Origin: JAUPVO01 sp964420875
Lineage (GTDB): Bacteria > Patescibacteriota > Minisyncoccia > Phycocordibacterales > UBA5272
Assembly (NCBI GenBank): GCA_964420875.1
Contig: CAYQUK010000005.1
Location: forward strand, 1-39,544
Length of the DNA stretch: 39,544 bases
Reading direction: 5' to 3'
How positions within the stretch are numbered: position 1 is the first letter of the stretch; every line of letters starts with the position of its first letter. The notes beneath the pieces were generated by a model. The model was not told the origin of the DNA, made no database searches, and saw nothing but the letters and a program-made list of their open reading frames with translations. Positions 1 through 7,598 of this stretch are shown piece by piece. The position numbers and the translations under genes are program-made.

Positions 1-1
1 G

Positions 2-424
2 CTCAAGTGGAAACGAGACGGACTGGTGGACTGGGTAGTGGTTAGTCGGTCAGCGGAACAGATAGACAGAGTCGGGATATCAAAATGTTTGAGGGCCTGT
101 ATAGTTTCTGGCTTAAAAAAGTTAGAAAGTTTAAATTATAAATTTAAATACGAAGATATAAAATTAGATGGTGCATTGCTAAAGGAATTTGGAGAGATAA
201 TTATCAAGGGTGATGAAAAGGTTGGAGTTATAGCTTGCGCCAGTATTGTTGCAAAAGTCTGTAGGGATAAATACATGGCTACACTTGCGCGCAAGGTACC
301 CGGCTATGGATTTGACCAGAATGCTGGCTATGGCACAGTCTCGCATCTGGATGCAATAAAGCTGCTCGGCCCCAGCAAATACCACAGGAAAACCTATCTT
401 GGGCGTGTATTGCAAAAAGTCTAG
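2..424 (+). CDS. rnhB: Ribonuclease HII, 5'-truncated by window edge
   Basis: RNase HII removes the RNA strand of RNA-DNA hybrids and single ribonucleotides misincorporated into DNA. The reading frame is open to the left edge of the window (frame from base 2), so the N-terminal part with the first catalytic acidic residues is missing; a GTG at 26 is not the true start. Family hallmarks are present: the segment SRSAEQIDRVGI, the conserved GDEKVGVIACASIVAKVCRD block (the Ser/Lys/Asp helix of RNase HII), and the C-terminal YGF...GYGT...H segment. The stop at 422-424 lies only about 25 bases before the bL32 start, and the bL32 -35 element falls inside this gene's last codons. Identification is firm; the length cannot be judged. 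Confidence 0.9.
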   Translation, partial: LKWKRDGLVDWVVVSRSAEQIDRVGISKCLRACIVSGLKKLESLNYKFKYEDIKLDGALLKEFGEIIIKGDEKVGVIACASIVAKVCRDKYMATLARKVPGYGFDQNAGYGTVSHLDAIKLLGPSKYHRKTYLGRVLQKV

Positions 425-438
425 ATTTGTCGTATAAT
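410..438 (+). promoter_or_regulatory. Promoter of bL32 gene
   Basis: TTGCAA (410-415), a 17-base spacer and a perfect TATAAT (433-438). The expected transcription start, near 445, is only about 3 bases before the ATG at 448, so the mRNA should be essentially leaderless. The -35 lies inside the end of rnhB. Confidence 0.75.
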
Positions 439-447
439 ATAGTGACT

Positions 448-630
448 ATGGTAGTAAGAATGAGACATACAAGAGCGCACACAGGTAATCGTCGCTCACA
501 TCACGCATTAAAAGCATTGAATCTAAACGCGTGTACAAACTGTAAAGCAGTAGTACGCAGTCATCGTGTTTGTGACGCTTGTGGATATTATAAAGGTAAA
601 CCAGTTTTAACTGTAAAGAAGGCTGAATAA
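448..630 (+). CDS. rpmF: 50S ribosomal protein bL32
   Basis: A structural protein of the large ribosomal subunit. The basic N-terminus (MVVRMRHTRAHTGNRRSHH) and two CxxC pairs (CTNC and CDAC) that form a zinc ribbon are characteristic of the zinc-binding form of bL32; 60 residues is the normal size. The start was set at the ATG at 448 rather than the TTG at 427, because the perfect TATAAT at 433-438 lies inside the longer frame and would put transcription start at about 445. It is the first gene of a rightward cluster (bL32, NusB-Nudix, rnc, tlyA) devoted to RNA and the ribosome. Confidence 0.93.
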   Translation: MVVRMRHTRAHTGNRRSHHALKALNLNACTNCKAVVRSHRVCDACGYYKGKPVLTVKKAE

Positions 631-667
631 GCTAAAACAAACCCCTGTACTTTTTAAACAAAATATT

Positions 668-1549
668 ATGAGCGCAAGACACATCTCAAGAGTAATAGCA
701 ATGCAGACAATGTATGAGCTTGATATTACAGACTCTCTCAACATTTCAACAGAGGAGTCAAAGAAAATAGTCGCTCGTAATATTGTGGAATTTGGTGGTA
801 GCTTGAAAGAGTCTGATTTTACAGAAAAGATACTCGCTGAGACATTGTCACGTTTAACTACTCTCGACGAGATAATACAAAAAGCAGCTCCAGAGTGGCC
901 AATGGACAAGATAAATATAGTAGACAGGAATGTATTGCGCGTGGGACTGTGTGAGTTACTTTTTGGTGACAGAGAACATGTTCCACCAAAAGTTGCTATC
1001 GATGAGGCCATTGAAATTGCAAAGGAGTATGGAGGCGAGTCTAGTGGCAGGTTTGTTAATGGAGTGCTCGGCGCTGTATACAAAGAGATGGGCGAGCCAG
1101 GAAAGGGTGATGTATCTGCAAAGCCAATACAAATCGAGGAGCTGATCGGCGTAATAGTAACCAGTACATATGGCGACAAGAAATATGTAGGTATGGTGCA
1201 TGATATATTTGGACATTGGACATTGTGTAAATCACACAAAGCCGAAGGCGAAAGTGTAGAGGCTGCAGTAGCGAGAGTGGTCAAAAAAGAATTTGGAATA
1301 TTGGACGCAAAGATAATTGAAAAAATAGGTGAGAATGCATATGTGGCTCATCATCCTGAAAAGGGTAAGGTCCGTAAACAGGTGGAGTACTATCTCGCTC
1401 GTACTGCTCATGAGGCACCAAAGGTAGAGGACAGCAAGGGGCTCGACGAGGCAAAGTGGTGGCGCATGGATGAGGTCAGTATATTGCCAGTTTACGAAGA
1501 CATGAGACCGACAATATTGCGCGCATTAGAAATAATCAAAAATGAATAG
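668..1549 (+). CDS. nusB: NusB domain fused to a degenerate Nudix-like domain
   Basis: Residues 1-140 are a NusB-type RNA-binding antitermination domain: the N-terminal SARHISRVIAMQTMYELD helix, then RNVLRVGLCELLF and the diagnostic VAIDEAIEIAKEYGGESS followed by GRFVNGVLGAVYKEM. NusB with S10 (NusE) binds boxA in rRNA leaders. After a short linker, residues ~155-290 resemble a Nudix hydrolase fold, but the Nudix box is degenerate: where RExxEExG is expected the protein has RVVKKEFG, so two catalytic glutamates are lost and hydrolase activity is doubtful. Ordinary NusB is about 140 residues, so the doubled length supports a fusion; no stop or frameshift is seen between the parts. It overlaps rnc by 8 bases, suggesting coupled translation. 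The NusB call is firm, the Nudix call moderate. Confidence 0.8.
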   Translation: MSARHISRVIAMQTMYELDITDSLNISTEESKKIVARNIVEFGGSLKESDFTEKILAETLSRLTTLDEIIQKAAPEWPMDKINIVDRNVLRVGLCELLFGDREHVPPKVAIDEAIEIAKEYGGESSGRFVNGVLGAVYKEMGEPGKGDVSAKPIQIEELIGVIVTSTYGDKKYVGMVHDIFGHWTLCKSHKAEGESVEAAVARVVKKEFGILDAKIIEKIGENAYVAHHPEKGKVRKQVEYYLARTAHEAPKVEDSKGLDEAKWWRMDEVSILPVYEDMRPTILRALEIIKNE

Positions 1550-2243
1550 TTTAGAAGATATACTAAAACAGAATAATATAGTCCCGAAAAATCTTGAGCT
1601 GTATGAACAAGCTTTTGTTCATCGTAGCTTTATAAATGAAAATCCAAAGTTTTCATTGGGACATAATGAGAGACTCGAGTTCCTCGGTGACTCGGTATTG
1701 GAATTGATAGTGACTGATGCCCTGTATGCAAAGTATCCAGATCATTCAGAGGGAGACCTGACTGCATATCGCTCTGCGCTCGTGAACACTGTATCAATAG
1801 GAGACTGTGCATTTGGACTTGGCTTTAACGATTTGCTCAAGCTTTCAAAAGGTGAACAAAAAGATACCGGCAAGGCACGTGCGTCTATACTCGCTGACAC
1901 ATATGAGGCATTTCTTGGGGCTTTGTATCTAGATCTCGGATATGACGCATGCGTAACGTGGGTCACAAAGACATTGCTCATTGGTACTGATAACATAGTT
2001 CGCGGAGGGCTATTCAAAGATGCGAAGAGCTATGTTCAAGAAAAGGCTCAAGAGAAATTTAAAGTTACTCCTAATTATCGTGTGATATCAGAGACAGGAC
2101 CGGACCATGACAAGCTATTTGTAGTAGGTGTATATTTTGGTAATGATAAAGTCGCAGATGGAGAAGGAAAGAGTAAACAGGAGGCTGAGACTAATGCCGC
2201 AAAAGCAGCCCTAGAGAAAAACAAATGGACAATGACAGAGTAG
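1542..2243 (+). CDS. rnc: Ribonuclease III
   Basis: Double-strand-specific endonuclease that processes rRNA precursors and structured mRNAs. The RNase III signature NERLEFLGDSVLEL (residues 42-55) supplies E46 and D50; the second acidic pair is in ADTYEAFLGALYLD (D119, E122). A C-terminal dsRNA-binding domain occupies about residues 162-230, with the typical GEGKSKQEAETNAAKAAL ending. The length of 233 is normal. It overlaps the end of the NusB-Nudix gene by 8 bases and the start of tlyA by 19 bases, so the genes are almost certainly one transcription unit with translational coupling. Its placement next to NusB fits joint control of rRNA transcription and maturation. Confidence 0.95.
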   Translation: MNSLEDILKQNNIVPKNLELYEQAFVHRSFINENPKFSLGHNERLEFLGDSVLELIVTDALYAKYPDHSEGDLTAYRSALVNTVSIGDCAFGLGFNDLLKLSKGEQKDTGKARASILADTYEAFLGALYLDLGYDACVTWVTKTLLIGTDNIVRGGLFKDAKSYVQEKAQEKFKVTPNYRVISETGPDHDKLFVVGVYFGNDKVADGEGKSKQEAETNAAKAALEKNKWTMTE

Positions 2244-2971
2244 GAGAGAGACTGGATGTCGAGTTATCAAAGAGAGGTCTGGTAAAATCTAGAACAACAG
2301 CAAAAGCACTAATATTAGAAAACAAAGTCCTTGTAAATGGAGTGATTTGTAATGTTCCAAATAAAAAGATTTCTGCTGATGATGAGATAGTCGTAACAGA
2401 AAAACAAAAATATGTTGGCAGAGGTGGATACAAATTAGAGGGGGCATTAAAATATTTTAATTTGAAAGTAGACGGTCTGGTCTGTTTAGATGTCGGCTCA
2501 TCTACAGGAGGATTTACAGATTGTCTGTTACAAAATGGCGCAGAGCATGTGACAGCGGTAGATGTGGGTAGCGGTCAATTTGATCAGGGGTTGCTAGAAA
2601 AAAATAAAGACAAGATAAGTCTTTATGAGGACACCGATATACGCGAGTATACAAAAAAGGGCACAGTTGAAACTGCTTTTGATGTTTTGGTGTGTGACGT
2701 GTCATTCATCTCAGTCAGGATGCTAGCTAAAAGCTTTTATAAACTTTTGAAGTTTAATGGTGTTGGAATAATTTTGATAAAGCCTCAATTTGAAGTCGGT
2801 AAGGGTAATACAAAAAAAGGCATAGTACGCGAAGAGTCGCTGCGCGAGGAGGCATTAGCTGAGGTTGTGTCAGAATTTAAAGACTGTAAATTCAAAATAA
2901 TGGGTACTTGTGACTCACCAATACAGGGCAGTGATGGCAATCACGAATATTTCCTGCGTGTACAAAAGTAG
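2225..2971 (+). CDS. tlyA: TlyA-family rRNA 2'-O-methyltransferase
   Basis: TlyA proteins have an N-terminal S4 RNA-binding domain and a FtsJ-like SAM methyltransferase domain, and methylate cytidines of 16S/23S rRNA (known from characterised members; once called hemolysins). Here the S4 domain is residues 5-62 (RLDVELSKRGLVKSR...VNG), followed by the linker GRGGYKLEGAL and the SAM motif CLDVGSSTGGFTDCLL (87-102). The putative catalytic tetrad can be placed at K70, D158 (VCDVSF), K186 (LIKPQFE) and E241 (NHEYFL). The length of 248 is standard. It overlaps rnc by 19 bases and ends the rRNA-processing cluster. Confidence 0.92.
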   Translation: MDNDRVGERLDVELSKRGLVKSRTTAKALILENKVLVNGVICNVPNKKISADDEIVVTEKQKYVGRGGYKLEGALKYFNLKVDGLVCLDVGSSTGGFTDCLLQNGAEHVTAVDVGSGQFDQGLLEKNKDKISLYEDTDIREYTKKGTVETAFDVLVCDVSFISVRMLAKSFYKLLKFNGVGIILIKPQFEVGKGNTKKGIVREESLREEALAEVVSEFKDCKFKIMGTCDSPIQGSDGNHEYFLRVQK

Positions 2972-2994
2972 CGGTATAGAGTAGACTTTACATA

Positions 2995-3315
2995 ATGAAA
3001 TCGATTTTATCTAACATAATTAAGTCTTCTTTATTTTTAGTAGTACATAATGTTTTGGGTTGGGGTATTGGATTCTTGGTCGGAGAAGGTTTCTCTTTTC
3101 TTATCAGTTTAATATTTATTTTTGGAGGAGTTTTTTACTTTTATAAATCTTTTTCCGGAATATATAGATACTACAATAAAGAAAAGTTTGACACTTTAGA
3201 TCAAAGGGTAGAGTTTGGTTTCATTGAAAAAATACTATTCTTTTTTAACTTTTTCTTTTTGTTAAGTGGGCTATATATTTTCTTTATCTTACATCTCCAC
3301 CGTTACTTTTTTTAA
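2995..3315 (+). CDS. Small hypothetical membrane protein, about three TM segments
   Basis: I do not recognise this 106-residue protein. It is very hydrophobic and Phe-rich, with likely membrane segments at about residues 10-30, 34-52 and 78-100 and a charged loop (YYNKEKFDTLDQR) between the second and third. A TAGACT hexamer at 2982-2987 ends 7 bases before the ATG, consistent with a separate near-leaderless transcript. The gene ends two bases before the stop of the oppositely oriented ABC-F gene, a tail-to-tail arrangement with no room for a separate terminator. Being AT-rich and Phe/Ile-rich it could be fast evolving; the reading frame itself looks real because it fills the space exactly. 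Confidence 0.55.
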   Translation: MKSILSNIIKSSLFLVVHNVLGWGIGFLVGEGFSFLISLIFIFGGVFYFYKSFSGIYRYYNKEKFDTLDQRVEFGFIEKILFFFNFFFLLSGLYIFFILHLHRYFF

Positions 3316-3317
3316 AA

Positions 3318-4805
3318 TTACTTTTTATCTACCAGTTTTCCTAGATCTAAAGTTTTGTTGATACCAACTTGGCGGACAAAGTCATTAACGTGTGATACGA
3401 GAACGAGTACACCTTGATAGTTTTTCAATGCCTCTGCGATAACAGGTATGTGTAAAAAGTTCACGTGATTTGTCGGCTCATCGACAACTAGTACACCTGG
3501 CTCGAGTAGGGTAATGTATGCCCACATCAGTAACGCCTTTTGACCTTCAGATAATGCACCAACTTTTGTTGATAACTCTTTACCACCAATTAGGAATCCT
3601 GAAGCAGTAGCACGTAGGTGATGGTCATCGAGACGTTTAAATATCTTTGATAACTCTTCGTATGCTGGCTTGTTAAAATCAAGCGTTGAAAAGTCTTGGC
3701 GATAATAACCGACAGTCACATCATCCTTGATGGTGATACCTTTTGATCCTGGTTTACCAATTAGGTTGAAAAATGTAGTCTTGCCGATACCATTTGGGCC
3801 AACTATTTGTAGCTTGTCACCTTTGCGTAGGTCTATCTCAACCGGGAATGTGACACGTTCGCCCTTGTCCATCAACTCGATACTGCGTATCTCGATAATG
3901 TTACCAGATAACTCATTGCCATTTTTAATATTAAATTTTCTGATGACTTTGTCATCTTTTCTCTCGTCTACTTTACTTTCCTCCATCTCCTCTATCTCAT
4001 CACGGAGCTTGCTTGCTAGCTTTCTCATCTTTCCTCCTTTCAATGCAAAATAGTTCACTTTATCTTTGTTGTCCTGTATCTCTTTTGCTAGCTGTGCATT
4101 AGCTTTGGCCTCGGCTGCTTTTTTGCGCTCTATCTCCTCGAGGGCTTTGTAATAGTTACCGACATACTGCTCGATTTTCTTAAACTGTGTGTTCACATAA
4201 ATGATCCCATGGGTAAAGTCATTGAGGAACTTTTCATCATGTGAGATCACAAGTGCGGTACCTTCATAGGTTGCCATATAGTCAGTCAGGTCTTTTACAC
4301 CTTGCTTGTCCAGATTGTTAGTCGGCTCGTCCATCAGTACTATGTCAGGGTTTGCGATCAGTGACTTTGCAATCAGTAGGCGTCCCTTTTGTCCGCCAGA
4401 GAGGTCTTTGATTTTCTTTTCAAGAGGGATATTCCAATTTAACTTTTCAAATATTTTTTTAGCGCGAGGCTCGATGTCATATACTTTCTCTTCAAATGCT
4501 TTTTGCAAATAGTCCAAACATTGCATATCCCATTCTTCATGAGGGATGTATTGTTCTGCGATAGCAGTAGTCACTTTTCCTTCACTTATCACACGACCCT
4601 CGAGAGGCTTTAGAACGCCTGTGATCATTTTAAATATTGTCGACTTGCCGGCACCATTTGGTCCCATCAGTGTCAGCTTGGCACCACGACGCAATACAAA
4701 ACTCGCCTCCTCGATTAGTGGTTTTGTTTCGTCATATCCAAAAGTTACCTCATCAAATCTGATTAGTATTTCGCCGTGTATTGGTATTGCTTTTTCTACT
4801 GCCAT
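3318..4805 (-). CDS. ABC-F family ATPase (translation-associated)
   Basis: Two ABC ATPase domains in one chain and no membrane domain define the ABC-F family, whose members act at the ribosome (EttA, Uup, resistance factors). Domain 1 has Walker A GPNGAGKST (48-56), signature LSGGQ (135-139) and Walker B IVLMDEP with an EPTNNLD D-loop (155-166); domain 2 has GPNGIGKTT (336-344), signature LSEGQ and VLVVDEPTNH. A charged, helical inter-domain linker at about 222-290 (the P-site tRNA interaction motif region in known members) is present. The catalytic Glu follows each Walker B. It cannot be assigned to a named subfamily by eye. It has a good promoter with a 5' leader of about 40 bases, unlike the near-leaderless neighbours. 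Confidence 0.9.
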   Translation of the reverse strand: MAVEKAIPIHGEILIRFDEVTFGYDETKPLIEEASFVLRRGAKLTLMGPNGAGKSTIFKMITGVLKPLEGRVISEGKVTTAIAEQYIPHEEWDMQCLDYLQKAFEEKVYDIEPRAKKIFEKLNWNIPLEKKIKDLSGGQKGRLLIAKSLIANPDIVLMDEPTNNLDKQGVKDLTDYMATYEGTALVISHDEKFLNDFTHGIIYVNTQFKKIEQYVGNYYKALEEIERKKAAEAKANAQLAKEIQDNKDKVNYFALKGGKMRKLASKLRDEIEEMEESKVDERKDDKVIRKFNIKNGNELSGNIIEIRSIELMDKGERVTFPVEIDLRKGDKLQIVGPNGIGKTTFFNLIGKPGSKGITIKDDVTVGYYRQDFSTLDFNKPAYEELSKIFKRLDDHHLRATASGFLIGGKELSTKVGALSEGQKALLMWAYITLLEPGVLVVDEPTNHVNFLHIPVIAEALKNYQGVLVLVSHVNDFVRQVGINKTLDLGKLVDKK

Positions 4806-4852
4806 GCTGGTTTGTGATAAATAGTTGATGGTTTAACCAAAAATAGTCTTAT

Positions 4853-4881
4853 ATTATAACTTACTTTTGACATATTGACAA
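4853..4881 (-). promoter_or_regulatory. Promoter of ABC-F gene
   Basis: Reading the minus strand: TTGTCA (4881-4876), 17-base spacer, TATAAT (4858-4853). The expected start near 4846 gives a leader of about 40 bases. Its -35 overlaps the -35 of the divergent promoter at 4875-4903. Confidence 0.75.
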
Positions 4882-4903
4882 GTATACAAGACAATAGTAT
4901 AAT
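4875..4903 (+). promoter_or_regulatory. Full-consensus promoter of secreted-protein cassette
   Basis: TTGACA (4875-4880), exactly 17 bases, TATAAT (4898-4903): a perfect housekeeping-sigma promoter. Another TTGACA lies at 4867-4872. The start is expected near 4910, giving a leader of about 48 bases that contains a Shine-Dalgarno sequence. Confidence 0.85.
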
Positions 4904-4957
4904 AAATATGTCAAATCTTAAGCGCACTCCGCGCTATATTTATGAAAGGGGTATGAC

Positions 4958-5326
4958 ATGAATTCGTTCATTACAAAAGTCATCATATTTTTCCTGGTGG
5001 TAGTTTGCGCGCAAGTTTCTTACGCGCAGTACACAGGTGAAGCTTACGACATCCAGCGCAATAATGGTCGCTATGGCTACGGGAAGGTCTGGACACCGAA
5101 AGAAGCCCAAAGCGCTGTTGTAACGTATAAAGAAACAGAACAGTTCCGTAATGTTTATACGTTACACTGTACTCCCCAGGGCAACCTGATAAGTGTGTAT
5201 AACTTTTCGCGAACGGGAGCTTTCTCATCAAACGTGATTTACCGGGCAACGCAGCAGCAGGTGTTCTGCGATCCGTCGAACGGTCGGATTTACGACCCAA
5301 AAAACCTGGCTGATACAGTACGCTAA
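4958..5326 (+). CDS. Small secreted protein of unknown function (cassette 1)
   Basis: I do not recognise the 122-residue product. It has a clear signal peptide: Lys7, a hydrophobic core (VIIFFLVVVCAQV) and an AxA-like site (VSYA, cleavage before QYTG). The mature part of about 98 residues is Tyr-, Asn- and Gln-rich with two Cys (in TLHCTPQ and QVFCDPS) that could form a disulfide. Unlike most genes here, it has a perfect promoter, a 5' leader, a Shine-Dalgarno sequence (GAAAGGGG, about 6 bases before the ATG) and its own terminator. The coding sequence looks more GC-rich with fewer ATA isoleucine codons than the neighbours, which may mean acquisition or selection for strong expression. Confidence 0.75.
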   Translation: MNSFITKVIIFFLVVVCAQVSYAQYTGEAYDIQRNNGRYGYGKVWTPKEAQSAVVTYKETEQFRNVYTLHCTPQGNLISVYNFSRTGAFSSNVIYRATQQQVFCDPSNGRIYDPKNLADTVR

Positions 5327-5356
5327 ATCTAGCGAGGATAACAGCAACAGATCAAC

Positions 5357-5383
5357 AAAAGGCGCGGAACCCGCGCCTTTTTT
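5357..5383 (+). terminator. Rho-independent terminator of cassette 1
   Basis: Perfect 7-bp stem GGCGCGG/CCGCGCC with an AAC loop (5361-5377) followed by six T. It stands between the stop at 5326 and the convergent mscL gene; the AAAA before the stem allows weaker function on the other strand. Confidence 0.85.
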
Positions 5384-5406
5384 CTTTGCAAAACTTTTTA
5401 AAATAT

Positions 5407-5715
5407 TTATTCCGCCTTTTTGTCTATTTTGTTTAGTGGTGACTTTACAAAAACAAAATACACAACAGCGAGCACGGCACAAAAATCGATGAGGCTGGAG
5501 ATGAATGCTCCGTATTTGAATGTGATAGTTGTCATCGGTACTGTGTACATCATCTCGTTCAGATTGCCAGCAGCACCAGTTATAACTCCAATAATAGGGC
5601 TGAGCAAGTTGTCTACGATGCTCGATACGAACTTTGTAACAGCACCACCCATGATAATACCAACAGCGAGACCGAGCACTCCTTTTTCACGAATAAAATG
5701 TATAAATTCTTTCAT
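5407..5715 (-). CDS. mscL: Large-conductance mechanosensitive channel MscL
   Basis: MscL forms a homopentameric pore that opens under membrane tension and releases solutes during osmotic downshock. The 102-residue protein matches the family pattern: an amphipathic N-terminal helix (MKEFIHFIREKG), a Gly/Ala-rich pore helix TM1 (VLGLAVGIIMGGAVTKFVSSIVDNLL), a periplasmic loop, TM2 (FISSLIDFCAVLAVVYFVFV) and a short basic C-terminus. It is somewhat shorter than E. coli MscL (about 136) because the C-terminal bundle is trimmed. It stands alone on the minus strand. Upstream (5736-5759) is an inverted repeat with arms CACCATA/TATGGTG that could be an operator, but this is weak. Confidence 0.9.
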   Translation of the reverse strand: MKEFIHFIREKGVLGLAVGIIMGGAVTKFVSSIVDNLLSPIIGVITGAAGNLNEMMYTVPMTTITFKYGAFISSLIDFCAVLAVVYFVFVKSPLNKIDKKAE

Positions 5716-5798
5716 ATGTTTAGTTTTCTAATTAGCACCATAATATGCAATATATGGTGTTATCAGTATAACAAATATATGTTATAATCTTGAAATTC

Positions 5799-5886
5799 GG
5801 AGACGTGGCTGAGTGGTCGAAAGCACCTCACTGCTAACGAGGCGTCCTTTACCGGACCGTGGGTTCGAATCCCACCGTCTCCGCCA
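5799..5886 (+). tRNA. tRNA-Ser (anticodon GCT)
   Basis: Complete cloverleaf: acceptor GGAGACG (5799-5805) with CGTCTCC (5876-5882), discriminator G, encoded CCA (5884-5886), T-loop GGTTCGAATCC, and a long variable arm as expected for a class II tRNA. Anticodon GCT at 5833-5835 reads AGC/AGT serine codons. The top of the anticodon stem has an A-C mismatch. A TATAAT at 5783-5788 places the transcription start just before the tRNA. Confidence 0.95.
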
Positions 5887-6003
5887 TTGACTTTTTGTAT
5901 TTAGATTGTAAATTATGCAATTTGTTTTTGTGAATGTTGTATAATTAAAACACAATGAATAAAAATATTTCTGTGGTAGAAAACTTTATTATTAAATAAG
6001 TAT

Positions 6004-6564
6004 ATGTTTTATTTTTTTCTTGTATTAATTTGTTTACTCATATTACGCTTCGGGTATAATTTATATTATTTCATGTGGTCTGGTATCTATGTTAAAAAAT
6101 ACAGACATTATTTAGATAACCACAGAGATTGGTATATAACTAGAAATAGACAGTCTATTGTAGATTTGCTCACTAAGGCAAATGTGGAAGATTGTTTTTT
6201 GCCACACGTAGAACCTATAGGATATGGACAAATACAGACAGGGAGTATTTCAGTTTTTAAAAATTTAGCAATGCTCAGAGTTGATGTCTGTGGCGTAGTT
6301 GGTCAGTACTTAATCGAAGCACAGGGCGTTTTTAAGAGTAGAATGTTAAATTCTTTTAACCCCATTTTTTGGCTTGAATTTGTTATTTTCTTACCAAAAA
6401 ATTTACTTTCCTATCTTGGGTTTAAGTCAGAAGGAACATTTGTTAAGCTCCTTCAGATTGCATGGTGGTGTATCGCTGCTATTAGTACTTTAGCTGGAAT
6501 ATTTTTCAACAAAGAACTTGTGTCGTTTGTCTCTGCATCCTTTAAGGTTGTCGGTTTAAAATAA
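6004..6564 (+). CDS. Hypothetical membrane protein
   Basis: This 186-residue protein is not recognised. It has an N-terminal membrane anchor (about residues 2-27, FLVLICLLILRFGYNLYYF), a soluble middle part of about 85 residues with charged and aromatic residues (YRHYLDNHRDWYITRNRQ), and a second hydrophobic region near the C-terminus (about 148-172, LLQIAWWCIAAISTLAGIFF). No known catalytic motif is visible. The gene is AT-rich like the rest of the genome and ends seven bases before the GrpB-like gene, so the two are probably co-transcribed. The ATG at 6004 is the only sensible start; no clear Shine-Dalgarno sequence precedes it. Confidence 0.6.
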   Translation: MFYFFLVLICLLILRFGYNLYYFMWSGIYVKKYRHYLDNHRDWYITRNRQSIVDLLTKANVEDCFLPHVEPIGYGQIQTGSISVFKNLAMLRVDVCGVVGQYLIEAQGVFKSRMLNSFNPIFWLEFVIFLPKNLLSYLGFKSEGTFVKLLQIAWWCIAAISTLAGIFFNKELVSFVSASFKVVGLK

Positions 6565-6571
6565 ATAAAGT

Positions 6572-7090
6572 ATGTATAGTCAGTTTGTAAAAGAATATCA
6601 AGAATCTTGGAAAAATAAATATTTAAATGAAGAAAAGGAAATTAGAAATGTTTTGGGTGATTTGGTTTTAGATATACAACACATTGGTAGTACTGCTATA
6701 GTGGGGTCAATAGCAAAGCCGGTAATCGATATTGCTGTCCTCGTTGATGACATCGGTGACGCGAATATTTTTGTAGAAAAAGTAATAGCATTGGGATATG
6801 CGTACAAGCCAGAGTTGTCATCACCAGAGAGAATATTTTTTAGAAAGTGTGATCCAGTGGAATATCATTTATCTATAACGACATTAGGATTTTCTTTTTG
6901 GGACAGACAGATAATATTTAGGGACTATTTAGCTAAACATCCAGAGCTTGTGGCAGAATATAATAATTTAAAACTTGAGAATATTAAAAATACTTCAGAG
7001 TTAGAATTTGCAGACTTGTCACTGAGCGAATCTTATAACAGAGGGAAAGGTGAGTTTGTAAATAAGGTGTTGAACCTAGCTCAACAGTAG
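6572..7090 (+). CDS. GrpB family protein (UPF0157, nucleotidyltransferase fold)
   Basis: GrpB/UPF0157 proteins are small members of the nucleotidyltransferase superfamily; some plant and bacterial relatives are linked to CoA metabolism or are fused to dephospho-CoA kinase, but the reaction is generally unknown. Family motifs seen: QHIGSTAIVGSIAKPVIDIAVLV (the nucleotidyltransferase-like GS...D.D region, here with D at KPVID), the PERIFFRK segment, VEYHLSIT, and FRDYLAKHPELVAEYNNLK, typical of the C-terminal half. The length of 172 is normal. It follows the hypothetical membrane protein by seven bases and overlaps the 3' end of the opposite DUF1697 gene by 15 bases. Confidence 0.85.
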   Translation: MYSQFVKEYQESWKNKYLNEEKEIRNVLGDLVLDIQHIGSTAIVGSIAKPVIDIAVLVDDIGDANIFVEKVIALGYAYKPELSSPERIFFRKCDPVEYHLSITTLGFSFWDRQIIFRDYLAKHPELVAEYNNLKLENIKNTSELEFADLSLSESYNRGKGEFVNKVLNLAQQ

Positions 7091-7597
7091 CCCTAACTTC
7101 CTCACAGTATTTATATTCCTCGCGGTCATGTTTTTATATATATCTGTGCCGATGAATTTGTGCATACTACTTTGTTTGATGTGTTCGCGATTGAGATTCC
7201 AAACTATTGCGCCAGGGACATAGAGTAGGGTGTCGACATTTGGAGTAGTCTTGATAAGCTTGAGCGAGTTCTTGTTGTCATATTCATCCCACAAAAATAT
7301 CACATCAGTTTTCTGTGTAGCATTGTTAACCCACTCGTTAGGAACCTTTTTACAGATCATCTGTATGTTTTTAGCATCATGGAATATGGTTTTGATTTTG
7401 AAGCCAAAAGCTTTTTCTAATGCAGGCTCAACAGATGAAAAGTTGTCACTATTTGAAGTGAATATTACATTGCCAGAGTTGATATAGGTGGCGACATCTG
7501 TATAGCCGAGAGACTCGAAAACTTTTTTGAGTTTACTCATTTCAACTTTGTTGTTGCCTCCAACATTGATGCCACGTAGTAGGGCTAGGTATTTCAT
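7076..7597 (-). CDS. DUF1697 family protein
   Basis: DUF1697 proteins are widespread, compact soluble proteins of unknown function. The N-terminal MKYLALLRGINVGGNNKV and the following VEMSKLKKVFESLGYTDVATYINSGNVIF are the family hallmarks, and the length of 173 residues is typical. It is the third gene of a tightly packed leftward operon (small membrane protein, TfoX-N protein, this gene): its start is one base after the TfoX-N stop codon. The 3' end overlaps the opposite GrpB-like gene. Confidence 0.88.
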   Translation of the reverse strand: MKYLALLRGINVGGNNKVEMSKLKKVFESLGYTDVATYINSGNVIFTSNSDNFSSVEPALEKAFGFKIKTIFHDAKNIQMICKKVPNEWVNNATQKTDVIFLWDEYDNKNSLKLIKTTPNVDTLLYVPGAIVWNLNREHIKQSSMHKFIGTDIYKNMTARNINTVRKLGLLLS

Positions 7598-7598
7598 A

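Noticed and set aside
607..1284. 225-codon frame on the minus strand opposite the NusB-Nudix gene
   Set aside because: Antisense to a gene with clear NusB motifs; Ser/Thr/Ile-rich product with no domain.
5736..5759. Inverted repeat CACCATA/TATGGTG upstream of mscL as an operator
   Set aside because: Short, AT-rich arms, a single copy and no regulator nearby; too weak to call.
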